Positions 7,863 to 17,700 are shown, numbered from the stretch's first letter. The stretch: DNA of 64,000 nt from Candidatus Thiocaldithrix dubininis (GCA_029972135.1 CP124755.1:558001-622000); one strand, 5' to 3'. The notes: generated by a model from the sequence alone, not told the origin. Program-made: numbers and translations.

Positions 7863-8186
7863 ATGCAATTACAGATTCAAATCAATGACACTACTCGTGA
7901 TATTGACGTGCCGGATTTTATTTTGGCAGAAGCCGATGATTACTTTGCCCTATTAGACCGTGATATGGATAAAGGTTATCAAATGAGCCGCAAATGGGTT
8001 GATCGACCTGATAGCGAGCAACGTTGCCAAATTGTTGCCGATAAGTTATTGACTGCGTTAAGCAATGGCAACCAACAATCTGGTTTGTTATTGGCTGCCT
8101 ATATTCTAAAGCGAATGCCGCAAGTGCGCGTGATTCGCATGAACGTGGAAGGCGATATGACCGAACACGATCTCAGCGCGTTTTAA
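7863..8186 (+). CDS. Conserved hypothetical protein
   Basis: A 107-residue acidic protein starting MQLQIQINDTTRDIDVPDF. An in-frame ATG at 7839 would add eight residues. AAGGGAG lies 12 bases before 7863, a longer spacing than usual, so the start is not certain. The middle has RDMDKGYQMSRKWVDRP and then QRCQIVADKLLTALSNGN. It has no signal peptide or membrane segment and one cysteine. I recall similar unnamed proteins in sulfur-oxidising gammaproteobacteria but cannot give a function. Its stop abuts the end of the convergent DUF808 gene. Confidence 0.65.
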   Translation: MQLQIQINDTTRDIDVPDFILAEADDYFALLDRDMDKGYQMSRKWVDRPDSEQRCQIVADKLLTALSNGNQQSGLLLAAYILKRMPQVRVIRMNVEGDMTEHDLSAF

Positions 8187-9161
8187 TTAATGCGCTTCGG
8201 CATTCTCGGTGTTACCGCGAAACTTTTGCACTAAATGCTTAATGGGTTCAACCACTGCCATAATAATGCCGCCCGCCACTACGCCGACAAACGCGTCTAA
8301 AATGCTAGGGGTAATAGCCGCCAGCGCATTGCCCACCCAGCCAACTTGTTTAACAAAGGCAACTGCATGTTCAATAAATTCATGCGAATGCGGTAAGCCA
8401 TGCATAATAATACTGCCACCGACTAAAAACATAGCGGCTGTGCCTAGCACGGATAAGACCCGCATTAAATAAGGTGCGAGGTTAACTAAACCTTCACCAA
8501 TAGTATGCATCAGGCTATTGGCTTTGGATTTTGCGGTTAGATATAAACCCAAATCATCCAGCTTAATAATGGCTGCCACAAAGCCATACACGCCGATAGT
8601 CATAAGAACGGCAATTCCTGTTACCACAGCGGCTTGTACGGCAAATGAAGATTGGGCAACTGAGCCTAACGCAATAACGATAATTTCGGCCGATAATACA
8701 AAGTCGGTACGTACCGCGCCGTCAATTTTTTCTTTTTCAAATGCCACCATATCCACTTCAGGATCATTAAGCGCGGCTATGACTTGTTGTTCCTCGCTTT
8801 GTTCTTCTACTTCTTCGGCATGACTATGAAACAGCTTGTGATAAATTTTTTCAAAGCCTTCATATACTAAATAACCACCGCCTAACATTAATAAGGGTGG
8901 AATGAGTTTGGGGGCAAAGGCACTTAAGGCTAATGCTGTGGGGACGAGAATCAGTTTATTTTTAAATGAACCTTTGGCGACAGCCAAAATAACAGGAATT
9001 TCGCGTTCGGCTTGAATGCCAGAGACTTGTTGCGCATTTAAGGCTAAATCATCACCTAAGACCCCGGCTGTTTTCTTAGCTGCCAATTTGGTCATGACTG
9101 CAACGTCATCTAGTACGGTTGTAATATCGTCTAATAGGGCTAATAAATTGGCCGCAGCCAT
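8187..9161 (-). CDS. DUF808 (YedI) family inner-membrane protein
   Basis: The 324-residue product matches the DUF808/YedI family: MAAANLLALLDDITTVLDDVAVMTKLA at the N-terminus, KNKLILVPTALALSAFAPKLIPPLLMLGG as the first membrane pair, then several further hydrophobic segments and a soluble tail. Start at 9161 is supported by GAGGAG 7 bases upstream; an ATG ten codons earlier has no such site. A His/Glu-rich cytosolic loop (SHAEEVEEQSEEQQ) follows the first pair. No biochemical function is known for the family. It converges with the 7863 gene with no space between stops. Confidence 0.88.
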   Translation of the reverse strand: MAAANLLALLDDITTVLDDVAVMTKLAAKKTAGVLGDDLALNAQQVSGIQAEREIPVILAVAKGSFKNKLILVPTALALSAFAPKLIPPLLMLGGGYLVYEGFEKIYHKLFHSHAEEVEEQSEEQQVIAALNDPEVDMVAFEKEKIDGAVRTDFVLSAEIIVIALGSVAQSSFAVQAAVVTGIAVLMTIGVYGFVAAIIKLDDLGLYLTAKSKANSLMHTIGEGLVNLAPYLMRVLSVLGTAAMFLVGGSIIMHGLPHSHEFIEHAVAFVKQVGWVGNALAAITPSILDAFVGVVAGGIIMAVVEPIKHLVQKFRGNTENAEAH

Positions 9162-9426
9162 GCCTAACTCCTCGGTAATTAGCGAAAACAAGAGTTTACG
9201 TTAAGGCATGCATAGGTATGAAACTATTTTGTCAAAAGGTAGATAGTTTGTTGAAAAGATTGAGGTTGCGTCATGCCCTAGCTTAGGGAGTACCCCCGTA
9301 GCAGAGACCCTAAAATTTCTATTTTTTTTAAGTGCTTAATAAAAATTAAGCTATAGTTCAGCTTACCTCCTCCTAACCGTAGTAGTACTTAAATTGATTG
9401 AAAATTAGAGCAGAGAGGGCACTTTT

Positions 9427-9657
9427 ATGATCAGCAATGCATTACAAAAAGGAACGTTAATTTATATTTATGACCATATTGGTCAACCTGTAACTTCAAT
9501 TGCCATACCACAACGTTATCCAGAAGACGGTTTAATTGGTTTTACGCAACAAAACGTATTCGTGCGCAAAGGCAGTTTAGTGTATGCCTATAACGAATCC
9601 GGGCGGGTATGCTCCCAGCCGGGCGCTTTGTTCAGCCAACCCCAGCAAATGAGTTAA
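9427..9657 (+). CDS. Small hypothetical protein with beta-repeat pattern
   Basis: A 76-residue protein with AGAGAGG 9 bases before the ATG. It shows an internal duplication of a short beta-rich unit: KGTLIYIYDHIGQPVTSIAI and KGSLVYAYNESGRVCSQPGA, each starting K-G-(T/S)-L-(I/V)-Y-x-Y. Between them lies RYPEDGLIGFTQQNVFV. The pattern suggests a small all-beta fold; no signal peptide is present. It is a single-gene unit bounded by its own terminator. Function unknown. Confidence 0.68.
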   Translation: MISNALQKGTLIYIYDHIGQPVTSIAIPQRYPEDGLIGFTQQNVFVRKGSLVYAYNESGRVCSQPGALFSQPQQMS

Positions 9658-9709
9658 TTCAGACGTTTAGTGCGTGCAGATTGCTAATCGTCATTGAATT
9701 AAGGTTATT

Positions 9710-9754
9710 AAAGGCTTTAGTGTACACGTCGTATGCTAAAGCCTTTGTTGTTTA
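9710..9754 (+). terminator. Rho-independent terminator after the 76-residue gene
   Basis: A perfect 11-base stem, AAAGGCTTTAG at 9710-9720 and CTAAAGCCTTT at 9736-9746, with a 15-base loop, is followed by a T-rich stretch. It lies 50 bases after the 9657 stop and just before the ribosome site of the cytochrome b gene. Confidence 0.8.
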
Positions 9755-9765
9755 GGGAGATTAGA

Positions 9766-10458
9766 ATGGCGGCAACCACTGAGATTAAGGCAATACCCGT
9801 GTGGTCGAGCTGGATACGCGTTTTGCATGCCTTAATGGTGTTAGAACTCAGTATGAGCTTTATCAGTGCTTGGGTGGTGAAGTACGGGGGCGCAGTTGAT
9901 TTAGATTTCTGGCGCGATTGGCATTTAATTAGCGGACAATTGTTAATTGTAACCATTGCAGCGCGTTTAATTGCTTTATTTCTTTTGCCCGGCTCAGCCA
10001 GTTGGCGCGCTTTTATTTTGGATGATGCACAACACAGCGCGTTTAAAAAAATGCTGATGTTTTATTTAAGTGGTGGGCGCACGGAATTACCTGTTTGGTT
10101 TGCGCATAATCCGTTTTGGAAAGTGTTATACCCGTTGTATATCGGTGTATTACTTGCCACGGCACTCACAGGCTTTTTCTATAATTCACCCACTACTTTT
10201 CTAGGCAGCCCTTTATATAAAGTGCATCAAGTGTTAGCGAATCTCAGTTTTTGGTTCACGATTTTGCATATTGTGATGGCAATTTGGCATGACGTAAAAG
10301 GCAAGGGTTCATCCATTTCTGCAATGCTGAATGGCTATCGCTATTTCCATATAGATCGTTCGCAAGTGCCGCATAAACCCAGCCCCTTTAAAGGCAACAC
10401 GCCACCTGTGTATATTTCGCCAGATAGTATTAAGCGTAAAAGCGAACAGAACAGTTAA
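9766..10458 (+). CDS. Cytochrome b561-like (Ni/Fe-hydrogenase b-type subunit family) membrane protein
   Basis: A 230-residue protein with four or five membrane helices. Histidines typical of b-type haem ligation lie in or beside them: WIRVLHALMVLELS (helix 1), DWHLISGQLL (helix 2), YKVHQVLANLSFW and ILHIVMAIWHDV (last two helices). It probably passes electrons between quinone and a periplasmic partner; the partner is not adjacent. The ATG at 9766 has AGGGAG 6 bases upstream; an ATG at 9733 lies inside the upstream terminator stem and is not used. Its 3' end overlaps the signal peptidase gene tail by four bases. Confidence 0.85.
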   Translation: MAATTEIKAIPVWSSWIRVLHALMVLELSMSFISAWVVKYGGAVDLDFWRDWHLISGQLLIVTIAARLIALFLLPGSASWRAFILDDAQHSAFKKMLMFYLSGGRTELPVWFAHNPFWKVLYPLYIGVLLATALTGFFYNSPTTFLGSPLYKVHQVLANLSFWFTILHIVMAIWHDVKGKGSSISAMLNGYRYFHIDRSQVPHKPSPFKGNTPPVYISPDSIKRKSEQNS

Positions 10459-11366
10459 GGCAATAAATGCCCCATACGTTCCCAACGAATGCTATTACCC
10501 TTAACCGAGAGCCACACAAACCGCGCTTTGCCAATCACATCGGCTAAAGGCACTGCGCCATAAAAACGCGAATCATGACTAGCAGAGCGATTATCACCCA
10601 GTGCAAACATATAGCCGTTAGGAATGGTTAATTCGGTTTGGGGTAAGGCTAAATTCGGCTTTGACCAGACTACATTCCAACTGCGTTTGCCGTCGGTTTC
10701 GGTCACTTGCACCCCTTGTTTTAAAGGCTGCTGTACTAAAGTTAACGGCTTGCCGTTGATATAAATCGTCGTGCCGCTGATTTTAATTTTTTCGCCGGGT
10801 AAACCAATAATACGCTTAATAAAATATTGATTACGGTCATTGGGATACACAAAAATCGCAATATCCCCGCGTTGCACTTTGGTTTTGCAGCCGGGGCAGT
10901 TATAGCGTTTATCCGCAAAGAACATTTCATTGGTTAAAATGGTTGGTTCCATACTGCCCGACGGCACTAAAAACGATTCCATTTCATACTTACGCACGAA
11001 CTGCATAATAATGGGCAATACAAAGAAATTACTGAGCAGAAAAACTAATACATAAACGCCGCTATTTTGCCAACTGTAAGGCTGGTATTCGCTTTTACGT
11101 TTTGCACTCTGCCATGCGTCAATCATGCCGCCAAACCATAAGGCGAGTAATGTCAGCCCACTCAAGATAAAGCCGTCTAACATAGATTCCGGCGGCAAAT
11201 ACAGGGCAATTGCCACCGTACTGGGAATGGTTAAGCAGAAAAAGCCTAAACCCCACCAAATCGCTTTATTCAATTCGCCATTGTACAACTGCCCCCAACC
11301 GGGTAAGGCGGCAGACATTAACATGGCAATAAATGGATGCCGCGCTGGGTTTGAGCTAGTTTGCAT
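10455..11366 (-). CDS. lepB: Signal peptidase I, with extra N-terminal membrane domain
   Basis: This peptidase removes signal peptides at the outer face of the inner membrane. The Ser/Lys dyad is clear: Ser138 in VPSGSMEPT and Lys184 in YFIKRIIGLPGE. Box E is present as ALGDNRSASHDSRFYG. The N-terminus is unusual: residues 10-95 carry LPGWGQLYNGELNKA and two or three hydrophobic segments before the usual anchor at about 103-123. Such a PGWGQ-Y-G region is seen in separate small membrane proteins. A CPGC pair (157 and 160) follows the catalytic serine and may bind metal or form a disulfide. It is not next to lepA or rnc, the common neighbours. Confidence 0.93.
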   Translation of the reverse strand: MQTSSNPARHPFIAMLMSAALPGWGQLYNGELNKAIWWGLGFFCLTIPSTVAIALYLPPESMLDGFILSGLTLLALWFGGMIDAWQSAKRKSEYQPYSWQNSGVYVLVFLLSNFFVLPIIMQFVRKYEMESFLVPSGSMEPTILTNEMFFADKRYNCPGCKTKVQRGDIAIFVYPNDRNQYFIKRIIGLPGEKIKISGTTIYINGKPLTLVQQPLKQGVQVTETDGKRSWNVVWSKPNLALPQTELTIPNGYMFALGDNRSASHDSRFYGAVPLADVIGKARFVWLSVKGNSIRWERMGHLLP

Positions 11367-11381
11367 AGAATTTGTAAAGGC

Positions 11382-11936
11382 TTACCACATTAAATCATCA
11401 GGAATTTTGAAGTCAGCATAGGGATCATCTGCTTCATCCGTTTGGCTATTCGTGCTGCCGGTATTTAAGACGAGTACACACGCTACATCGCGCTGCATAA
11501 TTTTCTCGGCAATTTGTTTAGGCACTAGTTCATAACCTTCGCCTAATTTCACCAAGGCAATAACGCCGTAAGCCAGTTGATCTTGCAATTTTTCAGTCAC
11601 ATAAATCGACTTAATTTTATTTTTATCCGCAAATTGATAAGCCTGATTACCCTTGCTTCTATCAATTTTATTCAACGTGATTAATTGCTTAATTTGTGCC
11701 TGAATTGCCTTTTGCTCGGCTTGTTCGCGTTGCTGGCGGTTTAATTCTTTAGAGCGCTCGACTTGGGCTTGACGCGCTTGCTCGGCTAAGAGCTTAACTT
11801 CATCAACCGTTGCGCCTTTCTTTTTGGCTTTAGCGGTTTGTTGATGGGCTTTTTTACGCTGCTCGCGTTCTGCATCGGCGGCTTTATCTTTATCAATTAA
11901 ACCCGCTTTTAATAATTGCTCGTGTAGTGATGCCAT
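11382..11936 (-). CDS. DUF2058 family protein (YaiL-like)
   Basis: A 184-residue protein that begins MASLHEQLLKAGLIDKDKA, the family hallmark, followed by a long Lys/Gln/Arg-rich coiled-coil-like stretch (residues 18-90), then a globular domain with YQFADKNKIKSIYVTEKLQDQL and YELVPKQIAEKI. DUF2058 proteins have been called nucleoprotein or polynucleotide-associated, but no activity is established. It ends 15 bases before lepB and may be co-transcribed with it. Confidence 0.87.
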   Translation of the reverse strand: MASLHEQLLKAGLIDKDKAADAEREQRKKAHQQTAKAKKKGATVDEVKLLAEQARQAQVERSKELNRQQREQAEQKAIQAQIKQLITLNKIDRSKGNQAYQFADKNKIKSIYVTEKLQDQLAYGVIALVKLGEGYELVPKQIAEKIMQRDVACVLVLNTGSTNSQTDEADDPYADFKIPDDLMW

Positions 11937-12021
11937 GCATTTAATTCCAATGTTTAACCAAGGGATAGCGTTCGATAGGCAAGTGGATTCGGGAAGTTTT
12001 AGCAGATGTTAGTATCTTAAC

Positions 12022-12264
12022 TTATTCGCCCACTTGAATCGTAATCATATGTTCGCGCCCTTCGCTGCGACTTTCAACCACTGTATGCCCATGAATACGC
12101 GCCCATGCGGGAATATCATGTAATGCACCGGGGTCGGTACAAATTGCCGTAATGAGCGTACCCACGGGTTGTGTTTCGGCGGCTTGTTGCACGCGAATGA
12201 CGGGCATTGGGCAAAGCAAGCGCCGCGCATCCAGTGTAATATGATTCGATTGTTCAAGGCTCAT
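12022..12264 (-). CDS. tusA: TusA/SirA-family sulfur carrier
   Basis: An 80-residue protein with the defining CPxP motif, LLCPMPVIRVQQA, placing the persulfide cysteine at residue 18. TusA proteins accept sulfur from cysteine desulfurases or rhodaneses and hand it on for tRNA thiolation or, in sulfur oxidisers, to the DsrEFH/Hdr pathways. No tusBCD or rhodanese gene is adjacent, so which role applies cannot be told. Its start overlaps the end of thrB by 11 bases, implying coupling. Confidence 0.9.
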   Translation of the reverse strand: MSLEQSNHITLDARRLLCPMPVIRVQQAAETQPVGTLITAICTDPGALHDIPAWARIHGHTVVESRSEGREHMITIQVGE

Positions 12265-13183
12265 ACTGTTGTAACCAAACTAATTTTGCACGAAATTCGC
12301 CGGGGTCTTTACGTAACACTAACGTCCCTAAGCTGGGTTGTAGGCTATCGTGTAAACGGGATAAATAAAAGCGTAAGGCCGCCGCTCTTAACACCCCTGA
12401 CCAATGCGTGGTTTCTAAGGCTTGCCACGGGCGTAAGGCTTGATAAGCGCTAACGCAAGCATTGACCCGGGCGCTATCTAAACTACCGTCACTCTTTGCA
12501 CACCAATCGTTTACCACAATCGCCAAGTCATATAACAGGCTATCGTAACAGGCAAAATACAAATCCAAGACACCACTGATGGTATTGTCTACTAATAAGG
12601 CATTATCCCGAAATAAATCGGCGTGAATCGTGCCTTGTGCTAGTTGTTGCCACGGAATGCGCTGCTGAAAGGCGATTTCGCTTTGTAACAATTCAGCATC
12701 CGCTGCCGCTACTTGTGTGCTTAGTTGTTGCGCGGTTTGCATACGCCAAACATGCCCGCGATCCGGCGCACGATAAGCGGTAAAGTGTTGGGCGCTGTTA
12801 TGCATGTGCGCTAAGGTTTGACCGATGGCGGCACATTGCGCAAGGTTCGGTTGTTCAACATGCACTCCGGCTAAACGCGTCACGAGTGCAGCAGGTTTGC
12901 CGTTTAATTCGTTGAGTATCTTAGTCTTACGATTTTCAATTGGTTGGGCAATGGCTAAGCCAGCCGCCGACCAATGCTGCATAAGCTGCATAAAGTAAGG
13001 CAGTTCAGCGGCATGATGTTGTTCAAACAGGGTGAGAACGTATGCACCTTGCGTAGTGTTCACAAAGTAATTGGTATTTTGCAGACCGGCTTGAATACCT
13101 GTGAAAGACACTAATGCGCCGATGGCGTAATCGGCAAGGAAGCTGTGGAGTTCAGCTTCACTTACGGGAGTATAAACCGACAT
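12254..13183 (-). CDS. thrB: Homoserine kinase (ThrB, APH-fold type)
   Basis: A 309-residue aminoglycoside-phosphotransferase-fold kinase that phosphorylates homoserine in threonine synthesis. It has the family start MSVYTPVSEAELHSFLADY, a substrate loop GLQNTNYFV, the catalytic loop GTIHADLFRDNALL (Asp as base) and the metal-binding SGVLDLYFACYDSLLYDLAIV. The length is typical. It sits next to a DUF2782 gene, the same pairing seen in pseudomonads, which supports the assignment. Confidence 0.93.
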   Translation of the reverse strand: MSVYTPVSEAELHSFLADYAIGALVSFTGIQAGLQNTNYFVNTTQGAYVLTLFEQHHAAELPYFMQLMQHWSAAGLAIAQPIENRKTKILNELNGKPAALVTRLAGVHVEQPNLAQCAAIGQTLAHMHNSAQHFTAYRAPDRGHVWRMQTAQQLSTQVAAADAELLQSEIAFQQRIPWQQLAQGTIHADLFRDNALLVDNTISGVLDLYFACYDSLLYDLAIVVNDWCAKSDGSLDSARVNACVSAYQALRPWQALETTHWSGVLRAAALRFYLSRLHDSLQPSLGTLVLRKDPGEFRAKLVWLQQYEP

Positions 13184-13194
13184 TTAATGCGCGC

Positions 13195-13701
13195 TTACCA
13201 AGAGAATAATTTCCAGCTTGGAATCACAGAATCACTATTGCGATCATGTGCATTACGGGTTTTGCCTTGGGAATTTTGTGCATTAATTAAGGCATAACCT
13301 TCGCTACTCCCATCGGGAATATAATTCAATTCACTGCGCATTGCGGTGACACGTTCTTCTTGAATCGTGCCGTAACGGTCACGGTTGGTAATAGTTTGTA
13401 CTTTAACTCGCCCAACTTGCTCAGTGTCTACATTGTCACCAGCGGGTGCTGCGGGGGCGCTTACAACAACTGCTTCTTCCGCTACCACAGCGGTTTCGAC
13501 AGGCGCAGTGGCTTCAGGCGCAACCTCGGTTGCAACATAAGCCTCCGCTTCCATTGCGGTTTCAGGAACAGCAGCATTCATATCAACGGGCATTTCAGTG
13601 CTGCTTAAATCTGGTGGGGGCGGTACATTGGCGATTTCATCGGCATACACGGGTAATTGTGCCATAGCCAGCCATAAGCCCATTACGACTACTTTTTTCA
13701 T
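13195..13701 (-). CDS. DUF2782-like secreted protein
   Basis: A 168-residue exported protein: signal peptide MKKVVVMGLWLAMAQLPVYA, then an Ala/Glu/Val/Pro-rich low-complexity stretch (residues 24-88), then a domain starting VGRVKVQTITNRDRYGTIQEERV and ending PSWKLFSW. The ending and the position beside thrB match DUF2782 proteins, which have no known function. Here the core carries a longer linker than usual and the central basic motif is divergent, so the assignment rests partly on context. It follows the LOG gene by 2 bases. Confidence 0.7.
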   Translation of the reverse strand: MKKVVVMGLWLAMAQLPVYADEIANVPPPPDLSSTEMPVDMNAAVPETAMEAEAYVATEVAPEATAPVETAVVAEEAVVVSAPAAPAGDNVDTEQVGRVKVQTITNRDRYGTIQEERVTAMRSELNYIPDGSSEGYALINAQNSQGKTRNAHDRNSDSVIPSWKLFSW

Positions 13702-13703
13702 TT

Positions 13704-14429
13704 TTATAGCTCCACGAAATTTGCCAATTCTTCGGCGGATGGACCCGAAATGGCGTGTTCATAATATTTGAAAATATGATTAACGATAGAATCAGCGTCA
13801 TCCAAAATGACAAATAAATCCATATCTTGCGGTGATATTGTACCTTGTTTGACCAGCGTATTCCTGAACCAATCCACTAAACCTTGCCAGAACGGACTGT
13901 GTACTAAAACAATTGGAATGCGTCGCGTTTTGGTGGTTTGCACCAAGGTTAAAATTTCGGCTAATTCATCTAGCGTACCAAAGCCGCCGGGCATCACCAC
14001 ATAAGCCGACGCATATTTAACAAACATCACCTTGCGCGAAAAGAAATGCCGGAAATATAAAGAAATATCCTGATAAGCATTCGCGCTTTGTTCATGCGGA
14101 AGCTGGATATTTAAACCAATACTGGGTGATTTGCCTTCATATGCGCCTTTATTCGCCGCTTCCATTAAACCCGGACCACCGCCACTGACAACAGCAAAGC
14201 CTGCATCCGAAAGTTTTAAGGCGATTTCTTCGGTTAATTTGTATAAAGGATCATCGACAGGTGTACGTGCTGAACCAAAAATACTAACCGAGGGGCGAAT
14301 CCGTGCCAGACGTTCAAAACCGTCCACAAACTCACCCATAATTTGGAAGATTTTCCAACTTTCCCGCGCTAATTCTTGATCACTAATCGGTCTTAAAACC
14401 GGGTGCGATGCTCTGGTTTTTTCATCCAT
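13704..14429 (-). CDS. LOG-family (lysine-decarboxylase-like) Rossmann protein, TIGR00730 group
   Basis: A 241-residue protein with both LOG signatures: SGGGPGLMEAANKGAY and PGGFGTLDELAEILT. LOG proteins hydrolyse nucleoside 5'-monophosphates (cytokinin riboside phosphates in plants, similar ribonucleotides in bacteria) to base and ribose phosphate. The conserved Arg (FFSRKVMFVK) and Glu of the active site are present. Its ATG lies within the last codons of ibaG upstream, and DUF2782 and thrB follow closely, giving a run ibaG-LOG-DUF2782-thrB-tusA. Confidence 0.9.
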   Translation of the reverse strand: MDEKTRASHPVLRPISDQELARESWKIFQIMGEFVDGFERLARIRPSVSIFGSARTPVDDPLYKLTEEIALKLSDAGFAVVSGGGPGLMEAANKGAYEGKSPSIGLNIQLPHEQSANAYQDISLYFRHFFSRKVMFVKYASAYVVMPGGFGTLDELAEILTLVQTTKTRRIPIVLVHSPFWQGLVDWFRNTLVKQGTISPQDMDLFVILDDADSIVNHIFKYYEHAISGPSAEELANFVEL

Positions 14430-14661
14430 GTTTTTCTGCCACGGTAAAAGTACGAATAGTTAAGGCGTGTAATTGCCCAGAGGTAATCGCTTCGTTTACC
14501 GCCGCATACACCAATTGTTGGCGCTTTACTTTGGATAAGCCTTCAAACGCATTACTCACGACATCCGTTTCATACTTATAGCCGTCGCCCGTCACACTGA
14601 CTTGCGCATCAGGTATATGTGCTTGAATGAGTGCAGCGACTGCTTCATTGCTGATACTCAT
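14422..14661 (-). CDS. ibaG: BolA/IbaG family protein
   Basis: A 79-residue BolA-fold protein. FEGLSKVKRQQLVYAAV and SGQLHALTIRTFT are the IbaG-type signatures. IbaG works with monothiol glutaredoxins in iron-sulfur cluster or acid-stress handling and is usually encoded near murA; no such gene is adjacent here. I chose the ATG at 14661, since GGAG lies 6 bases upstream; the TTG four codons earlier overlaps that site. It overlaps the LOG gene by 8 bases. Confidence 0.85.
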   Translation of the reverse strand: MSISNEAVAALIQAHIPDAQVSVTGDGYKYETDVVSNAFEGLSKVKRQQLVYAAVNEAITSGQLHALTIRTFTVAEKHG

Positions 14662-14743
14662 GAAAAACTCCAAATCCGCTCAAACAAGGCATGAAGTATA
14701 CTACAGCCTGTTTAAACCACAGCTTTATTCTGCGGATTTGTGT

Positions 14744-17700
14744 TTAGTTAAACTGGCTAGGGCTGGGTGTGTCTAAATATTGCCAGCGGGTATCGTCTGC
14801 CGATGCAATTTCCGGCTGAATGGCTTTAAACATATCTTCCCCAATTTTGGCTTGCAGATTGGCATAAGCGCCTTCACGGTTGCTATTGCCGCTGTCTAAA
14901 TCGTCGTCATTAAAACCACTAAAGTTATAACCCACGCCTAAGCGCCAATTCTCAGCCACCGCTAATTTAACGCCCGCCCCATAGGCATATTGTTTTGCAC
15001 CATCATCGGTACTTAAGACGCCTGCGTGTACATCAGCGGCTAGTTTTTCATTTAAATCGAAATTGATGCCCGCATCTGCCATTGCAGTGACACTCTGCTG
15101 ATTGTCTGTACCCATGCGTTGCTGTTGATGTTTAGCCGCTAAGCGCCCGTAAACTTCTGTACCGGATTCCGTTACAAAATTTTGATGGGTGGATACAATG
15201 TGCGTGGTGCTATCAAGGGCTTGTTGGCTCTGTTTATCTTGTTTAAGTTGATACAAATATTGGCTGTTTAATTGACCGTCATCAGCTTGCGGACGATGCG
15301 CTGCACCTAAGGTAAAACGATGGCGTTTTAACTCGCCTTCAGCGGCTTTATCCACACTTATTTCGTCGCGTACTAAGCCCGTCCAATCCTCGTCTAACTT
15401 AGCAACGTAACTGGCTTTCGCGCCATAAAACTCGCGGTTTTCACTCTTACGCGTTTCTAATTTTAGATAGCGTTGCTGATCAGTATTACGCGTATCATTT
15501 AAGCTTAAAGAAGTAGCAACTGCATCTTCTACCGCAGAATGGCTGGGCGCTTTAATCACTTCAATATTTGGCTGTAATTCGAGATTTTTTTCTAAGCTAT
15601 AGCGCCCGCGTAAACCCGTAGCAACTTCGGCATCGGCTTGCGCTGCATCTGCCAACATATCCGAACGATATTCTGAATACAGTTCCAGATTTTTATTCGC
15701 TTTGGTTTTGGCTCCTAACTTAAAGGTTTCTCGGCGCTGGGTATCATCTAAGCCTTGTAGACCCAAAATGTCATTACCGTTTTCATAACGTCCATATACG
15801 CTAGTATCTTTAGTGAGCGCCACTTCGGCATCCAGCGTGGTTTTATTAAAATCATGTTGTTGTATGTCCTGTTCGTATTCGGCGCGCACGCGTAAAGGGC
15901 GCTCGGCAACTTTGAAACTACGTTGAGCGCCTGCTAATACCGTATTGTGTTCGCGGGTTTGGTTAGCTTGTTCATGTTGAATATGGCGTGCCCCCGCACT
16001 GACTTGCCAATTATCCACACGCGTTTGAATTTTGCCGGTAATAGCTTGGTTACTGGCTTGGGTCTTACTAGCAGAATTTGCCATGCCTTCCAGCATGACT
16101 TGGGTATCGGGGCTAATGACTTCGGTATGGCGTAATTGCGTGCGTTCTGTACCGGCGACTAAGCCAGAAGGCGCATTGTTAAAATGCTCATCAGCATGGG
16201 CATATAAAAACTGTGTGCTCGATTTATCATCCCATTCGTGTTGCGCTTGCAGTGTGTAAGCTTGCCCTTGTTGTGCGCTAGAAAAGTCTTCATGTTGCGC
16301 ATAACCCGCATTAATATTGGTTTTTTTGCTGGGATTATAATCCAAGGCAATGCCTGCCGTTTGTGAACCCTCAGTAGGGTCGTCGTCGCGGCTGTAATTC
16401 AGTTGCCCGCTTAAATCATCCGTCAATTGCTGTTTAACGCGTGCGCCTGCCACCCAGTGCTTATCTTGCTTCGCCGTATCCGTCTGTTCATAACTGGCGC
16501 GAATAAACATGGGATTGCCATTAATATCAAAACTTGGAATTACACGAGTAAACTGTAAATCGCCGCTAACAGGATCAAGCGTGTAATCAGTTAAGGGCGC
16601 TAGGGTATAAGTATTAATGGTTAAATTGGGGTTGGTACGATCTTCTGTAATTAATTCAATGACTTCTGAGCCTGACAGAATATCGCCGCGTGATAAACGA
16701 TAATTTAAACTAGTGCCATTACCTGCAATCCATTCCACGCGATGACTATGCGTTTGTTGCGCTGCAAATAATTCAATATCCGTATTGCCTAAACTGGTGT
16801 GGGATGCCAATCCTGTGATATGCCGGGGCGTGCGTGCTAAGTTTTCGCTTAATGAACCGCTGTCTTTATCCACTGCATAATCGCCATACATCAGGCTATT
16901 GACGCCTTTTTCGACTTTTACATACAGCTTGTCATGGCTTTTCGCTTCTTGTCCGTGAATCGACGCATCACCCATTACCGGGTAATAATCGCGGGCAGGG
17001 TCTTCATCGCTATAAAAGGGATAATCGTCTTGGGTTTTATCAGAAGCATATGCCAGCGTTAAATATAAGCCACCTTTTAGGCTACCTTTCATAAACACAC
17101 GCCCTTGCTTAGCGTGCCTACCGCCTTGATGCGCTTGGATATTTAAAAAACCCGTGGCTATCAGCGGGCGTTGGGGGGCGACTTGGCTAATTTGGACTTT
17201 GTCTGATAGCTGTTCTAATTTAACGTTTAAACGTACCTTGCCGGTTTGATTTGAGCTGCGTAAATGTATTGTGCCTTGTCCATTGCTAATGCGTACTTGA
17301 TGCCCATCGACTTGATTTTGAATATCTGGTTCTAACCACTGCCCATCGCTGGCATGTATTGTTAAAAAATAATCGCCTTGTGTCGGTTGCGCATCTTCAT
17401 CTAATACTTGAATGGTAATCGGTAAATTTGAAATACCTCCATCAGCGGCTAATTCCGTTTTAGCCGGTTGAATAAGAATTTGTGCAGGCGGTTTGGGGCT
17501 ACGGAGCGTTTTTTGTGTTAAGACCCGATTGGCTTGATTACGCAGTTCTAAATGATTATCACCGGGTTGCAAAGCCAAACCATACCAGCTTAATAATTGA
17601 ATGTTTTTGCTGCTATCAATCATTTGTTCGCCGACTTGCGCTTCACTAATCGCTTGTCCATTCACATATAAAGTGGCGGTTTCGGTCGCAGGTATAACTA

